Shown here in pieces: positions 51,050-59,464 of a stretch of DNA of 64,000 nt (position 1 is the stretch's first letter; each line of letters opens with the position of its first letter). The position numbers and the translations under genes were made by a program. The stretch is taken from assembly GCF_013375535.1 (NCBI RefSeq), contig NZ_JABXJG010000001.1:372001-436000 (forward strand), given 5' to 3'. The notes under the pieces are model-generated. The model saw only the letters and a list, made by a program, of their open reading frames with translations, was not told where the DNA came from and searched no databases. The DNA comes from Sphingobium sp. 15-1 (GTDB lineage Bacteria; Pseudomonadota; Alphaproteobacteria; Sphingomonadales; Sphingomonadaceae).

Positions 51050-51796
51050 TCACTTCACAATCTTTATCTCGAACAACTTGGCCCAATTCTTGCCGGTCAC
51101 GAACAGCCGGTCGGCCTTAGCGTCATAGGCGATGCCGTTCGCTACCGCCTCGCTATCTTGGGCGCCGCTGGTTTTCAGAAGCGGCGCGATGTCGAGCCAG
51201 TCGATGACCGCTCCAGTGCGGGGATCGATCCGCGCAATATGGCTGTCGTACCAGATATTGGCCCAGATCTCGCCCTTCACATATTCCAGCTCGTTCAGCC
51301 GGTCCACAGGACGGCCATTCCACGTCACCGTGATCCGGCGCTCTTCGGTCAGCTTGTCAGGGTCCAGAAACCGCAATTGGGCGGTGCCGTCGCTCATGAT
51401 GAGGCTGCGCCCGTCCTGCGTCAGTCCCCAGCCTTCGCCCTCGTAGCGGAATTGGGAAATGGGCGAAAAATCATTCAGTTTCCAGACGAAGCCCTGCCGA
51501 TGCCGCCAGGTCAGGCTGATCAGGCGGTCCTTCCAGTTGACGATCCCCTCACCGAAATAGGGGCGAGGCACGATCCGACGGCTTAGCACCTTGCCGTTCT
51601 TGAGATCGACCTTGCGGATTTCGGATTCGCCCTCCAGCCCGGTGCTCTCATACAAAGCCCCGTCATGATAGAAGAGTCCTTCGGTAAAGGCGGCCGGATC
51701 ATGCGGATAGCTTCGGGCGAGCTTCCACCGCGTCTCCGCCTGCGCCGGAGCGATCAGCAGCCATGCGCCCAGCAGCGCAAACAGGGCGCGCTTCAT
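51050..51796 (-). CDS. Exported glutaminyl-peptide cyclotransferase (plant-type)
   Basis: 248 residues with a signal peptide ending LIAPAQA. The five-bladed propeller family (PF05096) is recognised by SYPHDPAAFTEGLFYHDGALYESTGLEGES, an EGEGWGLTQDG segment and RLNELEYVKGEIWANIW with the conserved Glu/Asn/Trp. It converts N-terminal glutamine to pyroglutamate, stabilising secreted peptides in the periplasm. It overlaps the ygfZ-like stop by four bases. Confidence 0.92.
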   Translation of the reverse strand: MKRALFALLGAWLLIAPAQAETRWKLARSYPHDPAAFTEGLFYHDGALYESTGLEGESEIRKVDLKNGKVLSRRIVPRPYFGEGIVNWKDRLISLTWRHRQGFVWKLNDFSPISQFRYEGEGWGLTQDGRSLIMSDGTAQLRFLDPDKLTEERRITVTWNGRPVDRLNELEYVKGEIWANIWYDSHIARIDPRTGAVIDWLDIAPLLKTSGAQDSEAVANGIAYDAKADRLFVTGKNWAKLFEIKIVK

Positions 51797-52530
51797 TCGG
51801 CGGCCCGCTCCGCCATCGCGCCGGAAAGCCAGCCGGGCAGGGCGGCAGGATCAATGTCCTCGACCCGCCGCAATTCGATCGACAGGCCAAGGTCGGGCAG
51901 CGCCGCCTTCTGGCGCTTCTCATCGGCCTCAGCGAGCGGCACCGCTACCAGGCGCCGGTTCACCTTGTTGCGATAATGCATGCGGGCGGTGTTTTCCTGC
52001 CCGACATAGCAGCCCTTGTCATAATCGACGCCGCCCAGTTCCGCGGCATTGGTTTCGAGCCATAAAATCTGGTCCTGCCCCAGTTCGCCGGCCCCTTCGA
52101 ACACGCCCAGCGACAGCCGGTGCGCCCGGAATGCCGCCGAAGCGTCGCCCTCGTCCGGCGGCGCGACCCAGCGGTGCCCCAATGCGGGCAGGCGGGGATC
52201 GAAGGGTTTATCCGGAGCCTCCAGCGACCAATGCACCGCCAGCGCCTCTTCCCGCGCGATCGCGACCTTGCGCCGCAGCCGGTAGATGGTCAGCCGCTTC
52301 GCCAGTGCGCCGATCTGCGCCGCCTCGCAATCGATCAGCACATCGTCGCCATCCGCCCACAGGATGAAGTCGAACAGCGCCTTGCCCTGCGGCGTCAGCA
52401 GCGCCGTCCAGCGCGGCTCGCCCGGCTTCAGCCCCGGCACGTCGCGGGTCAGCAGGCCTTGCAGGAAAATTTTCGCCTCCTCGCCCGAAATTCTGAGGAG
52501 CGCGCGGTCGGTTAGGGTGGTGCCGGTCAT
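51793..52530 (-). CDS. YgfZ/GcvT-domain folate-binding protein
   Basis: 245 residues from ATG at 52530 (a GTG at 52548 would add six). The diagnostic DYDKGCYVGQENTARMHYRNKV motif holds the conserved cysteine of YgfZ proteins, and FLQGLLTRDV and TPQGKALFDFIL match its N-terminal half. YgfZ/IBA57 proteins use folate in assembly and repair of certain [4Fe-4S] enzymes. Divergent from pyrC with 62 bp between start codons. Confidence 0.92.
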   Translation of the reverse strand: MTGTTLTDRALLRISGEEAKIFLQGLLTRDVPGLKPGEPRWTALLTPQGKALFDFILWADGDDVLIDCEAAQIGALAKRLTIYRLRRKVAIAREEALAVHWSLEAPDKPFDPRLPALGHRWVAPPDEGDASAAFRAHRLSLGVFEGAGELGQDQILWLETNAAELGGVDYDKGCYVGQENTARMHYRNKVNRRLVAVPLAEADEKRQKAALPDLGLSIELRRVEDIDPAALPGWLSGAMAERAAE

Positions 52531-52592
52531 CGGCTTTAGGTAGGACACTCGGCAACCATATCCAAGCCCACCCCAAAGCAGGCGACACCGAC

Positions 52593-53918
52593 ATGACCTT
52601 CGACCTTCTTCTCAAGAACGGCACCGTCCACACTCCCGGCGGCGCGGAAAGCGTGGATGTGGGCGTCAGCGGCGGCAGGATCGTGGCGATCGGCACGTCC
52701 CTGGGCGACGCCGGAGAGGTGATCGATTGCACCGGCCTGGACGTGCTGCCCGGCTGCATCGACAGCCAGGTCCATTTCCGCGAACCGGGGCTGGAGCATA
52801 AGGAGGATCTGGAGTCGGGCAGCCGCGCCGCGGTGCTGGGCGGCATCACCGCCGTGTTCGAGATGCCGAACACCAACCCCAACACCGACACCGCCGACCG
52901 TGTGCACGACAAGCTGAAGCGCGCCTATCACCGCATGTGGTGCGACCATGCCTTCTATGTCGGCGCCACCGCCGACAATGCCGAGCAGTTGAAGGAGCTG
53001 GAGCGGATTCCCGGCACGTCCGGCGTCAAGATCTTCATGGGCGCTTCGACCGGCAGCCTGCTGGTGGACGATGACGACGCCCTGTCCCGCGTCCTTGCCA
53101 GCGGCACCCGCCGCGTCGCCATCCATGCCGAGGATGAGGCGCGGATGAACGCCCGCAAGGATCATCGCGTGGAGGGCGACCCGTCCTCCCACCCCGTCTG
53201 GCGCGATGATGAAAGCGCGATGATCGCGACCAAGCGCATCATCGACCTCGCCCGCAAGGCCCGCCGCCGCATCCACATATTGCATGTGACGACCCCCGCC
53301 GAGCTGGAATATATCGCCCGGCACAAAGACATCGCGACCTGCGAAGTCACGCCCCAGCATCTGACCCTGGCGGCGGAGGATGCCTATCCGCGCCTTGGCA
53401 CCTATGCGCAGATGAACCCGCCGATCCGGTCCGGAGCGCATCGCGACGGGCTGTGGCACTGGCTGAATCAGGGCGTGCCCGACGTGCTGGGCAGCGATCA
53501 CGCCCCCCATACGATCGAGGAAAAGGCGAAACCCTATCCCGCGTCGCCCAGCGGCATGCCCGGCGTTCAGACGCTGGTGCCGCTGCTGCTCAACCATGTC
53601 GCGGAAGGGCGGCTGTCGTTGCGTCGTTTCATCGAACTGACCTCCTCGGGCCCGCAGCGCGTCTTCGGCCTGGTGGGCAAGGGCCGCATCGCGCTTGGCT
53701 ATGACGCCGACTTCACCGTGGTCGACCTTAAGAAGCGCTGGACCGTCGGTGGCGACTGGCTGGCCTCGCGCTGCAACTGGTCGCCCTTTGAGGGCATGGA
53801 ATTGACCGGCAAGGCTGTCGGTACCATCATCCGCGGCCATCGCGTGATGTGGGAGGATGCGCTCGCCAACCAGGCCGTGGGTGAGGCTGTCCGGTTCGAA
53901 GCAACCGAATTCGCCTAA
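52593..53918 (+). CDS. pyrC: Dihydroorotase
   Basis: 441 residues. Amidohydrolase motifs: CIDSQVHFREPGLEHKED (HxR metal ligands), EMPNTNPNT, SGVKIFMGASTG, VAIHAEDEARM, HILHVTTPAE with metal histidines, and VLGSDHAPHT with the catalytic aspartate. Glycine-rich NPPIRS follows typical dihydroorotase substrate loop. It cyclises N-carbamoyl-L-aspartate to dihydroorotate in pyrimidine synthesis. It is the long, class I form; pyrB is not adjacent. Confidence 0.94.
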   Translation: MTFDLLLKNGTVHTPGGAESVDVGVSGGRIVAIGTSLGDAGEVIDCTGLDVLPGCIDSQVHFREPGLEHKEDLESGSRAAVLGGITAVFEMPNTNPNTDTADRVHDKLKRAYHRMWCDHAFYVGATADNAEQLKELERIPGTSGVKIFMGASTGSLLVDDDDALSRVLASGTRRVAIHAEDEARMNARKDHRVEGDPSSHPVWRDDESAMIATKRIIDLARKARRRIHILHVTTPAELEYIARHKDIATCEVTPQHLTLAAEDAYPRLGTYAQMNPPIRSGAHRDGLWHWLNQGVPDVLGSDHAPHTIEEKAKPYPASPSGMPGVQTLVPLLLNHVAEGRLSLRRFIELTSSGPQRVFGLVGKGRIALGYDADFTVVDLKKRWTVGGDWLASRCNWSPFEGMELTGKAVGTIIRGHRVMWEDALANQAVGEAVRFEATEFA

Positions 53919-53945
53919 AGTTGGTCGGGTTCAAATTGCAGCGCA

Positions 53946-53974
53946 ACGTGCTCCTGCGAAGGCAGGAGCCCAGT
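53946..53974. repeat. Half-copy of the hairpin-doublet repeat
   Basis: Left hairpin only (GCTCCTGC-GAAG-GCAGGAGC plus CCCAGT); the right arm is missing. Located between the convergent pyrC and rarD genes. Confidence 0.85.
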
Positions 53975-53992
53975 TTCGACAGTTCCAGTACT

Positions 53993-54904
53993 TTAAGCCG
54001 TCGCCAGGCGATTGCGGCGGGCAGCGGTCAGGCTGTCCGTCGCGAATAGGATCAGGCTCAGCCAGATCAGCGCGAAGCTCACCATCTGCCCCGTCGTCAG
54101 CTTTTCCCCGAAAAGCAGGACGCCGCACAGAAATTGCAGCGTCGGCGCCAGATATTGCAGCAGGCCGAGCGTCGTCATCGGCAGCCTGTGGGCAGCGGTC
54201 GCGAACAGCACCAGCGGCACTGTCGTTACCGCGCCGGCGGTGATCAGCAGGATGGTGGTCGGCATATCCTGGCCGAAGCTGATGCCGCCATGCGCCGACA
54301 GCCAGAACAGATAGGCCATGGCCGGCGGCGTCAGCAGCAAGGTCTCCACCCCCAGTCCCACCATCGGCGCAACCGGCGTCAATTTCCGGATCAACGCGTA
54401 AAAGGCGAAGGTCAGCGCCAGCGCCACGCTGATCCAGAGCGTGGTCAGCGCGGTCGCAGCCATGATGGCGACACCGACCGCCGCGATCCCGACCGCCGCC
54501 ACCTGTCCGCGCCGCAGCCTTTCATGAAGCAGCAGCACGCCGAGCCCGACAGTGACCAGCGGATTGAGGAAATAACCCAGGCTGGCGGCAAGCACATGTC
54601 CGGCGTTCACCGCCCAGACATAGGTCAGCCAGTTCATGCCGATCATGAAGGCCGATCCGGCGAGAGACGAAATGAGCCGCCGGTCGCGGAATATCGGCCC
54701 CAGCGCCGCAAGGCCCCGCCGCGCCAGCAACAGCGTCAGGATCAACAGCAGCGACCACAGGATGCGCTGGCTGACGATCTCCACCGGGTTCACATGATGC
54801 AGCAGCCTGAAATAGATCGGCAGAAGTCCCCAGGCGCCATAAGCGGCCACCGCCGCAAGCAAGCCGCGGCGGACCGCCTGTTCCGATGGCTGGGAGGAGG
54901 TCAG
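53993..54904 (-). CDS. rarD: EamA family transporter RarD, probable CTG start
   Basis: 303 residues if translated from CTG at 54904, ten membrane segments in two EamA repeats. Family features: AYGAWGLLPIYFRLLHHVNPVEIVSQRILWSL, NWLTYVWAVNAGHVLAASLGYFLNPLVTV and LQYLAPTLQFLCGVLLFGE. No ATG, GTG or TTG is well placed; GGAGG lies six bases before the CTG, which overlaps the upstream stop (CTGA). A TTG at 54862 would cut the N-terminus. RarD proteins are presumed drug/metabolite exporters; substrate unknown. Confidence 0.9.
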   Translation of the reverse strand: MTSSQPSEQAVRRGLLAAVAAYGAWGLLPIYFRLLHHVNPVEIVSQRILWSLLLILTLLLARRGLAALGPIFRDRRLISSLAGSAFMIGMNWLTYVWAVNAGHVLAASLGYFLNPLVTVGLGVLLLHERLRRGQVAAVGIAAVGVAIMAATALTTLWISVALALTFAFYALIRKLTPVAPMVGLGVETLLLTPPAMAYLFWLSAHGGISFGQDMPTTILLITAGAVTTVPLVLFATAAHRLPMTTLGLLQYLAPTLQFLCGVLLFGEKLTTGQMVSFALIWLSLILFATDSLTAARRNRLATA

Positions 54905-55122
54905 AAGATGCCTCCGCCCAGAAACAGCCGCAACGCTCCGAAAGCCGCCACGATCAGGCAGAAATTGCGTCCGCCATTTTTGGCCGAGAACATGCCGATC
55001 AGCGCGCCAAACAGCGCGACCGGCACCAACAGCCAGTTGAGCGCGCCCAACAGCGGAAACACCGCCGGGATCATCAGGATCAGGGTGAAAAGACCGATCA
55101 GCGCTGAAAGGATGTTGAGCAT
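54901..55122 (-). CDS. Small membrane protein (73 residues)
   Basis: Three hydrophobic segments separated by a short basic loop (SAKNGGRNFC). No named family recognised; similar hypothetical proteins occur beside rarD in sphingomonads to my recollection, which I cannot verify here. Its stop overlaps the probable rarD CTG start, implying one transcript and translational coupling. Start at ATG 55122. Confidence 0.7.
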   Translation of the reverse strand: MLNILSALIGLFTLILMIPAVFPLLGALNWLLVPVALFGALIGMFSAKNGGRNFCLIVAAFGALRLFLGGGIF

Positions 55123-55228
55123 GGCCGCTCAAATGGTGCTTTCGCCCGCCAGGGGCAAGCCGGATGGCGATGCCACTTGGCAGAAACTGGCCCGTCCTCG
55201 GCAAAAATTCCCGGATTCACCAAAATCC

Positions 55229-55244
55229 CTAACGGAAAATTAAC
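55229..55244 (+). promoter_or_regulatory. CtrA-box-like site
   Basis: CTAA-N7-TTAAC, one mismatch from the CtrA consensus TTAA-N7-TTAAC, 38 bp before the lipoprotein start at 55283. Confidence 0.45.
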
Positions 55245-55282
55245 CTCTGCTCTTCATCCCTTGTTTACGAAGGAGTGAGGCC

Positions 55283-55978
55283 ATGGCGTTTGTTCGATCT
55301 TTCTGCGTGCTCGCGCTGCTTGCCGCCCTGCCGCTCGCGGGGTGCGGCAAGAAGGATGATGATCTGAACGCGCTGGACGCGCAACTCACCAACAATGCGG
55401 TCGACGCGCTGGCTGGGCAGATCGTGGTCGATCCCAGGCTTGCCGGCCAATCGCAGCGGACCGCCAAACTGCCGGTGCTGAGCGGGGTGGCGGCCAAGGC
55501 GCTGGCCGATTCGGTGAAGCTGGCTGGCGGCAGCCTGCTCGCCACGCCCGCGCCGGCGCAGGACGATGCGAAGGAATCGCCATCCATGCTCGCCGCCGTG
55601 GCCAGCGAACAGAAAAAGCCCGGCGGCAATGCCTTTTGCCGCGAGCAACTAATTTACGGCGCCCAATGGGCCAGCCGCCTGCCCGAACCCTTCACCGTCT
55701 ATCCTGGCGCGCAGCTTGTCGAGGCGGCTGGAGCGGAAAAGGACGGATGCACGCTGCGCGCGGCCACGTTCGTGACGCCGGTGCCGCGGCAGAGCGTGAT
55801 GGACTTCTACTATACCCAGGCCCGTCGCGCCGGCTTCGATGCCGAACATAAGCTGACGGGCGGCGACCATATATTGGGCGGATCGCGCAAGGATGACGGC
55901 AGCGCCTTCCTCCTGCTGTTCACGCAAGCGCCCGGCGGCAAGACCAGCGTGGACGTGCTCGCGGATAACGGCCGGTAG
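55283..55978 (+). CDS. Putative lipoprotein
   Basis: 231 residues from ATG at 55283 behind AGGAGTGAGG. The signal ends in a lipobox, LPLAGC, with Cys21 as the lipid anchor followed by GKKDDD. A Pro/Ala-rich linker (about 75-110) separates it from a folded C-terminal domain (about 115-230) that has two further cysteines (FCREQ and GCTLR), possibly a disulfide. No family recognised. It may be envelope-located and cell-cycle controlled given the CtrA-like site upstream. Confidence 0.75.
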   Translation: MAFVRSFCVLALLAALPLAGCGKKDDDLNALDAQLTNNAVDALAGQIVVDPRLAGQSQRTAKLPVLSGVAAKALADSVKLAGGSLLATPAPAQDDAKESPSMLAAVASEQKKPGGNAFCREQLIYGAQWASRLPEPFTVYPGAQLVEAAGAEKDGCTLRAATFVTPVPRQSVMDFYYTQARRAGFDAEHKLTGGDHILGGSRKDDGSAFLLLFTQAPGGKTSVDVLADNGR

Positions 55979-56021
55979 GGCTGGGGGCGTCGCTTTTGGC
56001 CAACCGCTGCCGTTCAGCGAT

Positions 56022-56114
56022 ACGTGCTCCTGCGAAGGCAGGAGCCCAGTTCCAGCGGTGCGATGATCCATTCAGGGCAGGACTGGGCTTCTGCCTTCGC
56101 AGGAGCACGGTGCG
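56022..56114. repeat. Hairpin-doublet repeat, copy 6 (reverse orientation)
   Basis: Both arms intact; the spacer reads in the opposite direction (AGCCCAGTTCC at left, GGACTGGGCT at right). Between the lipoprotein and crcB genes. Confidence 0.9.
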
Positions 56115-56255
56115 TTTCTAGGAAACGGTGCCACTAGATCGTCCGCTTCCCACCCTTAGCTACCGCCGCCACTCTCCGCTGCATCAGCGCATCACTCATT
56201 CCCCATGCCAATGATCGCTTCCCAACGCTTGCAAAAATGCTCTAGGGCGGGCGGC

Positions 56256-56639
56256 ATGACCAATATCTTTCTCGTCATGGCAGGCGGCGCCGTCGGATCG
56301 GTGATGCGTTACCTGCTCGGGCGTTTCGCAGGCCATATGATTCCGGGCGCTCCATGGCCTTGGGGAACGTTCGGCGCCAATATCATCGGCGGTTTCGCCA
56401 TGGGCTTGCTGGCTGGATGGCTGGCGCGGTTCAACACGGGCGCCGGGGAGCCGATCCGCCTGCTGCTCGCCGTGGGCGTGCTGGGCGGTTTCACCACTTT
56501 CTCCTCGTTCAGCCTGGAAACCATATTGATGATGGAACGCGGCCAGTTCGGCATGGCGCTGGCCTATGCCGCCTTTTCGGTCATCGGCGCGGTCGGTGCG
56601 CTGGCCGGTGGCCTCGCCGTGATGAGGAGCGTCGCATGA
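56256..56639 (+). CDS. crcB: Fluoride channel CrcB/Fluc
   Basis: 127 residues from ATG at 56256 (a start at 56205 gives extra residues not in the family). Four membrane segments; signatures GGAVGSVMRYLLGR with the conserved Arg, PWGTFGANIIGGFAMG with the Asn, and GVLGGFTTFSSFSLE with the Phe box. Fluc channels expel fluoride as dual-topology dimers. First of a coupled run of six genes. No fluoride riboswitch is visible upstream. Confidence 0.95.
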   Translation: MTNIFLVMAGGAVGSVMRYLLGRFAGHMIPGAPWPWGTFGANIIGGFAMGLLAGWLARFNTGAGEPIRLLLAVGVLGGFTTFSSFSLETILMMERGQFGMALAYAAFSVIGAVGALAGGLAVMRSVA

Positions 56640-57943
56640 AGGGCCGTCCTCCCGGCAAACCCTCCGGCCCGCGCAAGCCCGGCGCCGCTCCCCAGGGGCG
56701 TGCCAGAGGTGCCGCCAAGGCCGCTCGCGTCCGCAAGCCCGACGCGCCCCAATCCGGTCCCAAGCCGCCCGCAGCGAAGCCCGCGACCGCGAAGCCGCCC
56801 GTCCGGCCAGCCAAGCCATCCCCGGCCAAGGGCGTTTCGCTGGACGTCCGGCAGTTCCGCGTCGGCGCGGATGACGACGGCATCCGGCTCGACCGCTGGT
56901 TCCAGCGGCATCTGCCCGATGTCGGCTTCAACACCGTCTCGCGCTGGGCCCGCACCGGCCAGTTGCGCGTCGACGGCGCCCGCGCCGCGCCGGGCGACCG
57001 GGTCGCGGAAGGCCAGAGCATCCGCGTGCCCCCCGCCGAGCCCAAGGCCGCCGAAACCGCCAAGCCCAAGCGGGTCCGCCCGCAACTGACCGACGATCAG
57101 GTCGCCTTCGCCCAGAGCCTCGTCATCCACCGCGACGCCCAAGCGATCGTCATCAACAAGCCGCCGGGCCTCGCCACGCAGGGCGGCACGAAGACCGACG
57201 ATCATGTCGACGGCCTGCTCGACGCGCTGGAATATGAACTCGACCAACGGCCCAAGCTGGTCCACCGGCTCGACAAGGACACGTCCGGCGCGCTGCTGAT
57301 CGCCCGCACCGCCCGATCGGCCGCCTTTTTCGCCAAGGCCTTCTCCAGCCGCACCGCGCGCAAGGTCTATTGGGCCATCGTCATGGGCGTCCCCTCGATC
57401 GAGGACGGCATGATCGAACTGCCCATCGCCAAGCAGCCCGGCACCGGCGGCGAGAAGATGCATGTGGATGAGGAGGAGGGGCTTCCTTCCCGCTCGCGCT
57501 ACCGCGTGATCGAGCGCGCGGGCAACCGCGCCGCCTGGGTCGAGTTGCAGCCCTATACCGGCCGCACCCACCAGTTGCGCGTCCATATGGCGGCGATCGG
57601 CCATCCTATCGTGGGCGACGGCAAATATGGCGGCAAGGAAGCCTTTCTGAGCGGCACGATCAGCCGCAAGATGCATCTCCACGCCCGCCGCATCAGGGTC
57701 GACCACCCCGATGGCGGCCGGGTCGACGTGCGTGCCGAACTGCCCGAACATTTCGCCGCCAGCCTGGCCTCGCTGGGTTTCGACCTGTCCGCCGGCGATC
57801 TGCCGCTGGATGAGGAGATCGCCCGCGCGCCCACCCGCGAGGATGAGAAGAAGGCCGCCCGCGCCCATGCCAAGCAGATCCGCAAGGGCCGCAAGGGCGA
57901 AAGGCGCGCGCGCGGCTCCGGCGGTGGGCCGCGTAAGAAATGA
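56636..57943 (+). CDS. RluC-like 23S rRNA pseudouridine synthase with basic tails
   Basis: 435 residues from ATG overlapping the crcB stop. Residues 1-64 are a Lys/Pro/Ala-rich disordered extension; an S4 RNA-binding domain follows (about 82-130, GIRLDRWFQRHLP...RTGQLRVDG). The synthase domain has HRLDKDTSGALLI with catalytic D213 and YTGRTHQLRVHMAAIGHPIVGD. The C-terminal tail is again very basic (RKGRKGERRARG). Homologous enzymes modify uridines of 23S rRNA; the tails probably add ribosome affinity. The fusion of long basic extensions at both ends is unusual for Escherichia coli RluC. Confidence 0.9.
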   Translation: MKGRPPGKPSGPRKPGAAPQGRARGAAKAARVRKPDAPQSGPKPPAAKPATAKPPVRPAKPSPAKGVSLDVRQFRVGADDDGIRLDRWFQRHLPDVGFNTVSRWARTGQLRVDGARAAPGDRVAEGQSIRVPPAEPKAAETAKPKRVRPQLTDDQVAFAQSLVIHRDAQAIVINKPPGLATQGGTKTDDHVDGLLDALEYELDQRPKLVHRLDKDTSGALLIARTARSAAFFAKAFSSRTARKVYWAIVMGVPSIEDGMIELPIAKQPGTGGEKMHVDEEEGLPSRSRYRVIERAGNRAAWVELQPYTGRTHQLRVHMAAIGHPIVGDGKYGGKEAFLSGTISRKMHLHARRIRVDHPDGGRVDVRAELPEHFAASLASLGFDLSAGDLPLDEEIARAPTREDEKKAARAHAKQIRKGRKGERRARGSGGGPRKK

Positions 57944-58542
57944 CGCCGGGCGCGCCCTATCGCTGGCAGGACGAAGCCGCCATCCGCGCATTCGTCGCGG
58001 AAATCGGCTTCGGCCTCCTCTGCGTGGCCGCGCCGGAGCGGCAGCATGTCGTCCATCTGCCGCTGATCTGGATGGATGAGGGGCATGTCGGCATCCACCT
58101 CCATCGCGCCAATCCCATCGTCCGCCATCTGGACGGGCGGCAGGCGCTGATCGTGGTGACCGGCGCCCATGCCTATGTCAGCCCCGACTGGTACGGCCTG
58201 CCGGACAAGGTGCCGACCTGGAACTATCAGTCGGCGGAACTGCGGGGTATCATGCGGCCGCTGGACCATGACCGCACGGTCGCCCAGATCGATGCGCTGT
58301 CCCAGGAGCAGGAACGCCGCCTCTCGCCCAAGCCGGAATGGACCCGCGACAAGATGAGCGAAGGCCTGTTCGATCGCATGGTAACGGGCCTGATCGGCTT
58401 CGAAATGGCGGTGAGCGAGATGCGGGGCACGGTGAAACTGGGGCAGGACAAGCCGGGTGCTGCCCGCGCCGCCGTGGCCGATGCGCTCGCGGCGAGGGGC
58501 GATGCCGCCATGGCCGGTCTGATGCGGGCGGGAAGCCTATGA
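57940..58542 (+). CDS. FMN-binding PaiB-like protein
   Basis: 200 residues; ATGA overlap with the previous gene. PaiB family features: a split-barrel flavin-binding fold with HVVHLPLIWMD, HLHRANPIVRHL, VVTGAHAYVSPDWYG and VPTWNYQSAELRG, then KMSEGLFDRMVTGLIGFEMAVSEMRGTVKLGQDKP. In Bacillus PaiB is a negative regulator of sporulation/protease genes; in other bacteria the role is unclear and heme or flavin binding is reported for relatives. No DNA-binding domain is seen, so the regulator label is doubtful. Confidence 0.88.
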   Translation: MTPGAPYRWQDEAAIRAFVAEIGFGLLCVAAPERQHVVHLPLIWMDEGHVGIHLHRANPIVRHLDGRQALIVVTGAHAYVSPDWYGLPDKVPTWNYQSAELRGIMRPLDHDRTVAQIDALSQEQERRLSPKPEWTRDKMSEGLFDRMVTGLIGFEMAVSEMRGTVKLGQDKPGAARAAVADALAARGDAAMAGLMRAGSL

Positions 58543-59210
58543 GCAATCGCCTTGCCGTATTCGATTGCGACGGCACGCTGGTGGATAGCCAGCACAGCAT
58601 CTGCACGGCCATGATCCGCGCGTTCGAGGGGGAAAGGCTGGCCGCGCCGGACCGGGCGACCATCCTGTCGGTCGTCGGCCTGTCGCTGCCGCTGGCCATG
58701 GCCCGGCTGCTGCCGGAGGCGGACGCCGATTATCACGAGCATCTCTCCGAAAGCTACAAGCTCGCTTTCCAGCAGCTTCGCCGCGAAAACGCGGTGTCGG
58801 AGCCGCTTTATCCCGGCATAGCCGAACTCATCCGCGAACTGGATGCCGATGGCTGGCTGCTGGGCGTCGCGACGGGCAAATCGGACAGGGGGCTTCAGCT
58901 CTGCCTTACCCATCACGGCATCCATGCGCATTTCGTGACGTTGCAGACCGCCGACCGCCATCCATCGAAGCCGCACCCCTCCATGCTGCTCGCCGCCATG
59001 GCCGAAGCGGGCGCCGCTCCTGAGACGACGGTGATGATCGGTGACACCAGTTTCGACATCGACATGGCCCTGACCGCAGGCACGCGGGCGCTGGGGGTGG
59101 GCTGGGGCTATCACACGCCGCAGGACTTGATCGCGGCCGGCGCACACAGCGTTGCGATGGACAGCGCGGAATTGCGCGGCCATATTCACGCGCCCGGCAT
59201 CATCGGATGA
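58539..59210 (+). CDS. HAD superfamily hydrolase (phosphoglycolate phosphatase-like)
   Basis: 223 residues from ATG overlapping the paiB-like stop. HAD motifs: LAVFDCDGTLVDSQ (nucleophile D9), LLGVATGKSDRG (motif II Thr), K in HPSKPHPSMLL (motif III) and MIGDTSFDIDMA (motif IV). The helical cap type is C1, as in Gph and pyrophosphatases. It probably dephosphorylates a small phosphoester; the real substrate is not shown. Confidence 0.9.
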   Translation: MSNRLAVFDCDGTLVDSQHSICTAMIRAFEGERLAAPDRATILSVVGLSLPLAMARLLPEADADYHEHLSESYKLAFQQLRRENAVSEPLYPGIAELIRELDADGWLLGVATGKSDRGLQLCLTHHGIHAHFVTLQTADRHPSKPHPSMLLAAMAEAGAAPETTVMIGDTSFDIDMALTAGTRALGVGWGYHTPQDLIAAGAHSVAMDSAELRGHIHAPGIIG

Positions 59211-59464
59211 CCGACATGCCCCCTATCCCGCCGGTCGACCCCGAAAAGGTCGCCCGCCAGCGCTTCTTCGCGCTGGGCCTGTTCCGCCTGTCGGGCGCGT
59301 TGCTGGTGATGTTCGGCTTCCTCATATTGATGCAGCGCTTCCATTGGGTGCAGGGGAGCAAGGCCAAGGCGATGGGCGCGATCTTCGTCGTCGTCGGCCT
59401 GTTCCAATTCGTGATCGTGCCGCGCCTGCTGCTCGCTTTGTTCAGGAAACCGCCACAAGCATGA
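59207..59464 (+). CDS. Small two-span membrane protein (85 residues)
   Basis: Two hydrophobic segments (about 22-42 and 55-75) with a basic loop between. N-terminus TDMPPIPPVDPEKVARQRF is Pro-rich. No family recognised, but it is coupled to genes on both sides by ATGA overlaps, so it belongs to the conserved crcB to ATP12 run. Role unknown. Confidence 0.8.
   Translation: MTDMPPIPPVDPEKVARQRFFALGLFRLSGALLVMFGFLILMQRFHWVQGSKAKAMGAIFVVVGLFQFVIVPRLLLALFRKPPQA

Noticed and set aside
56116..56255. Possible fluoride riboswitch before crcB
   Set aside because: The region was read for the conserved GGNGAUGG start and the CUGAUG pairing element; neither is present in the right order.
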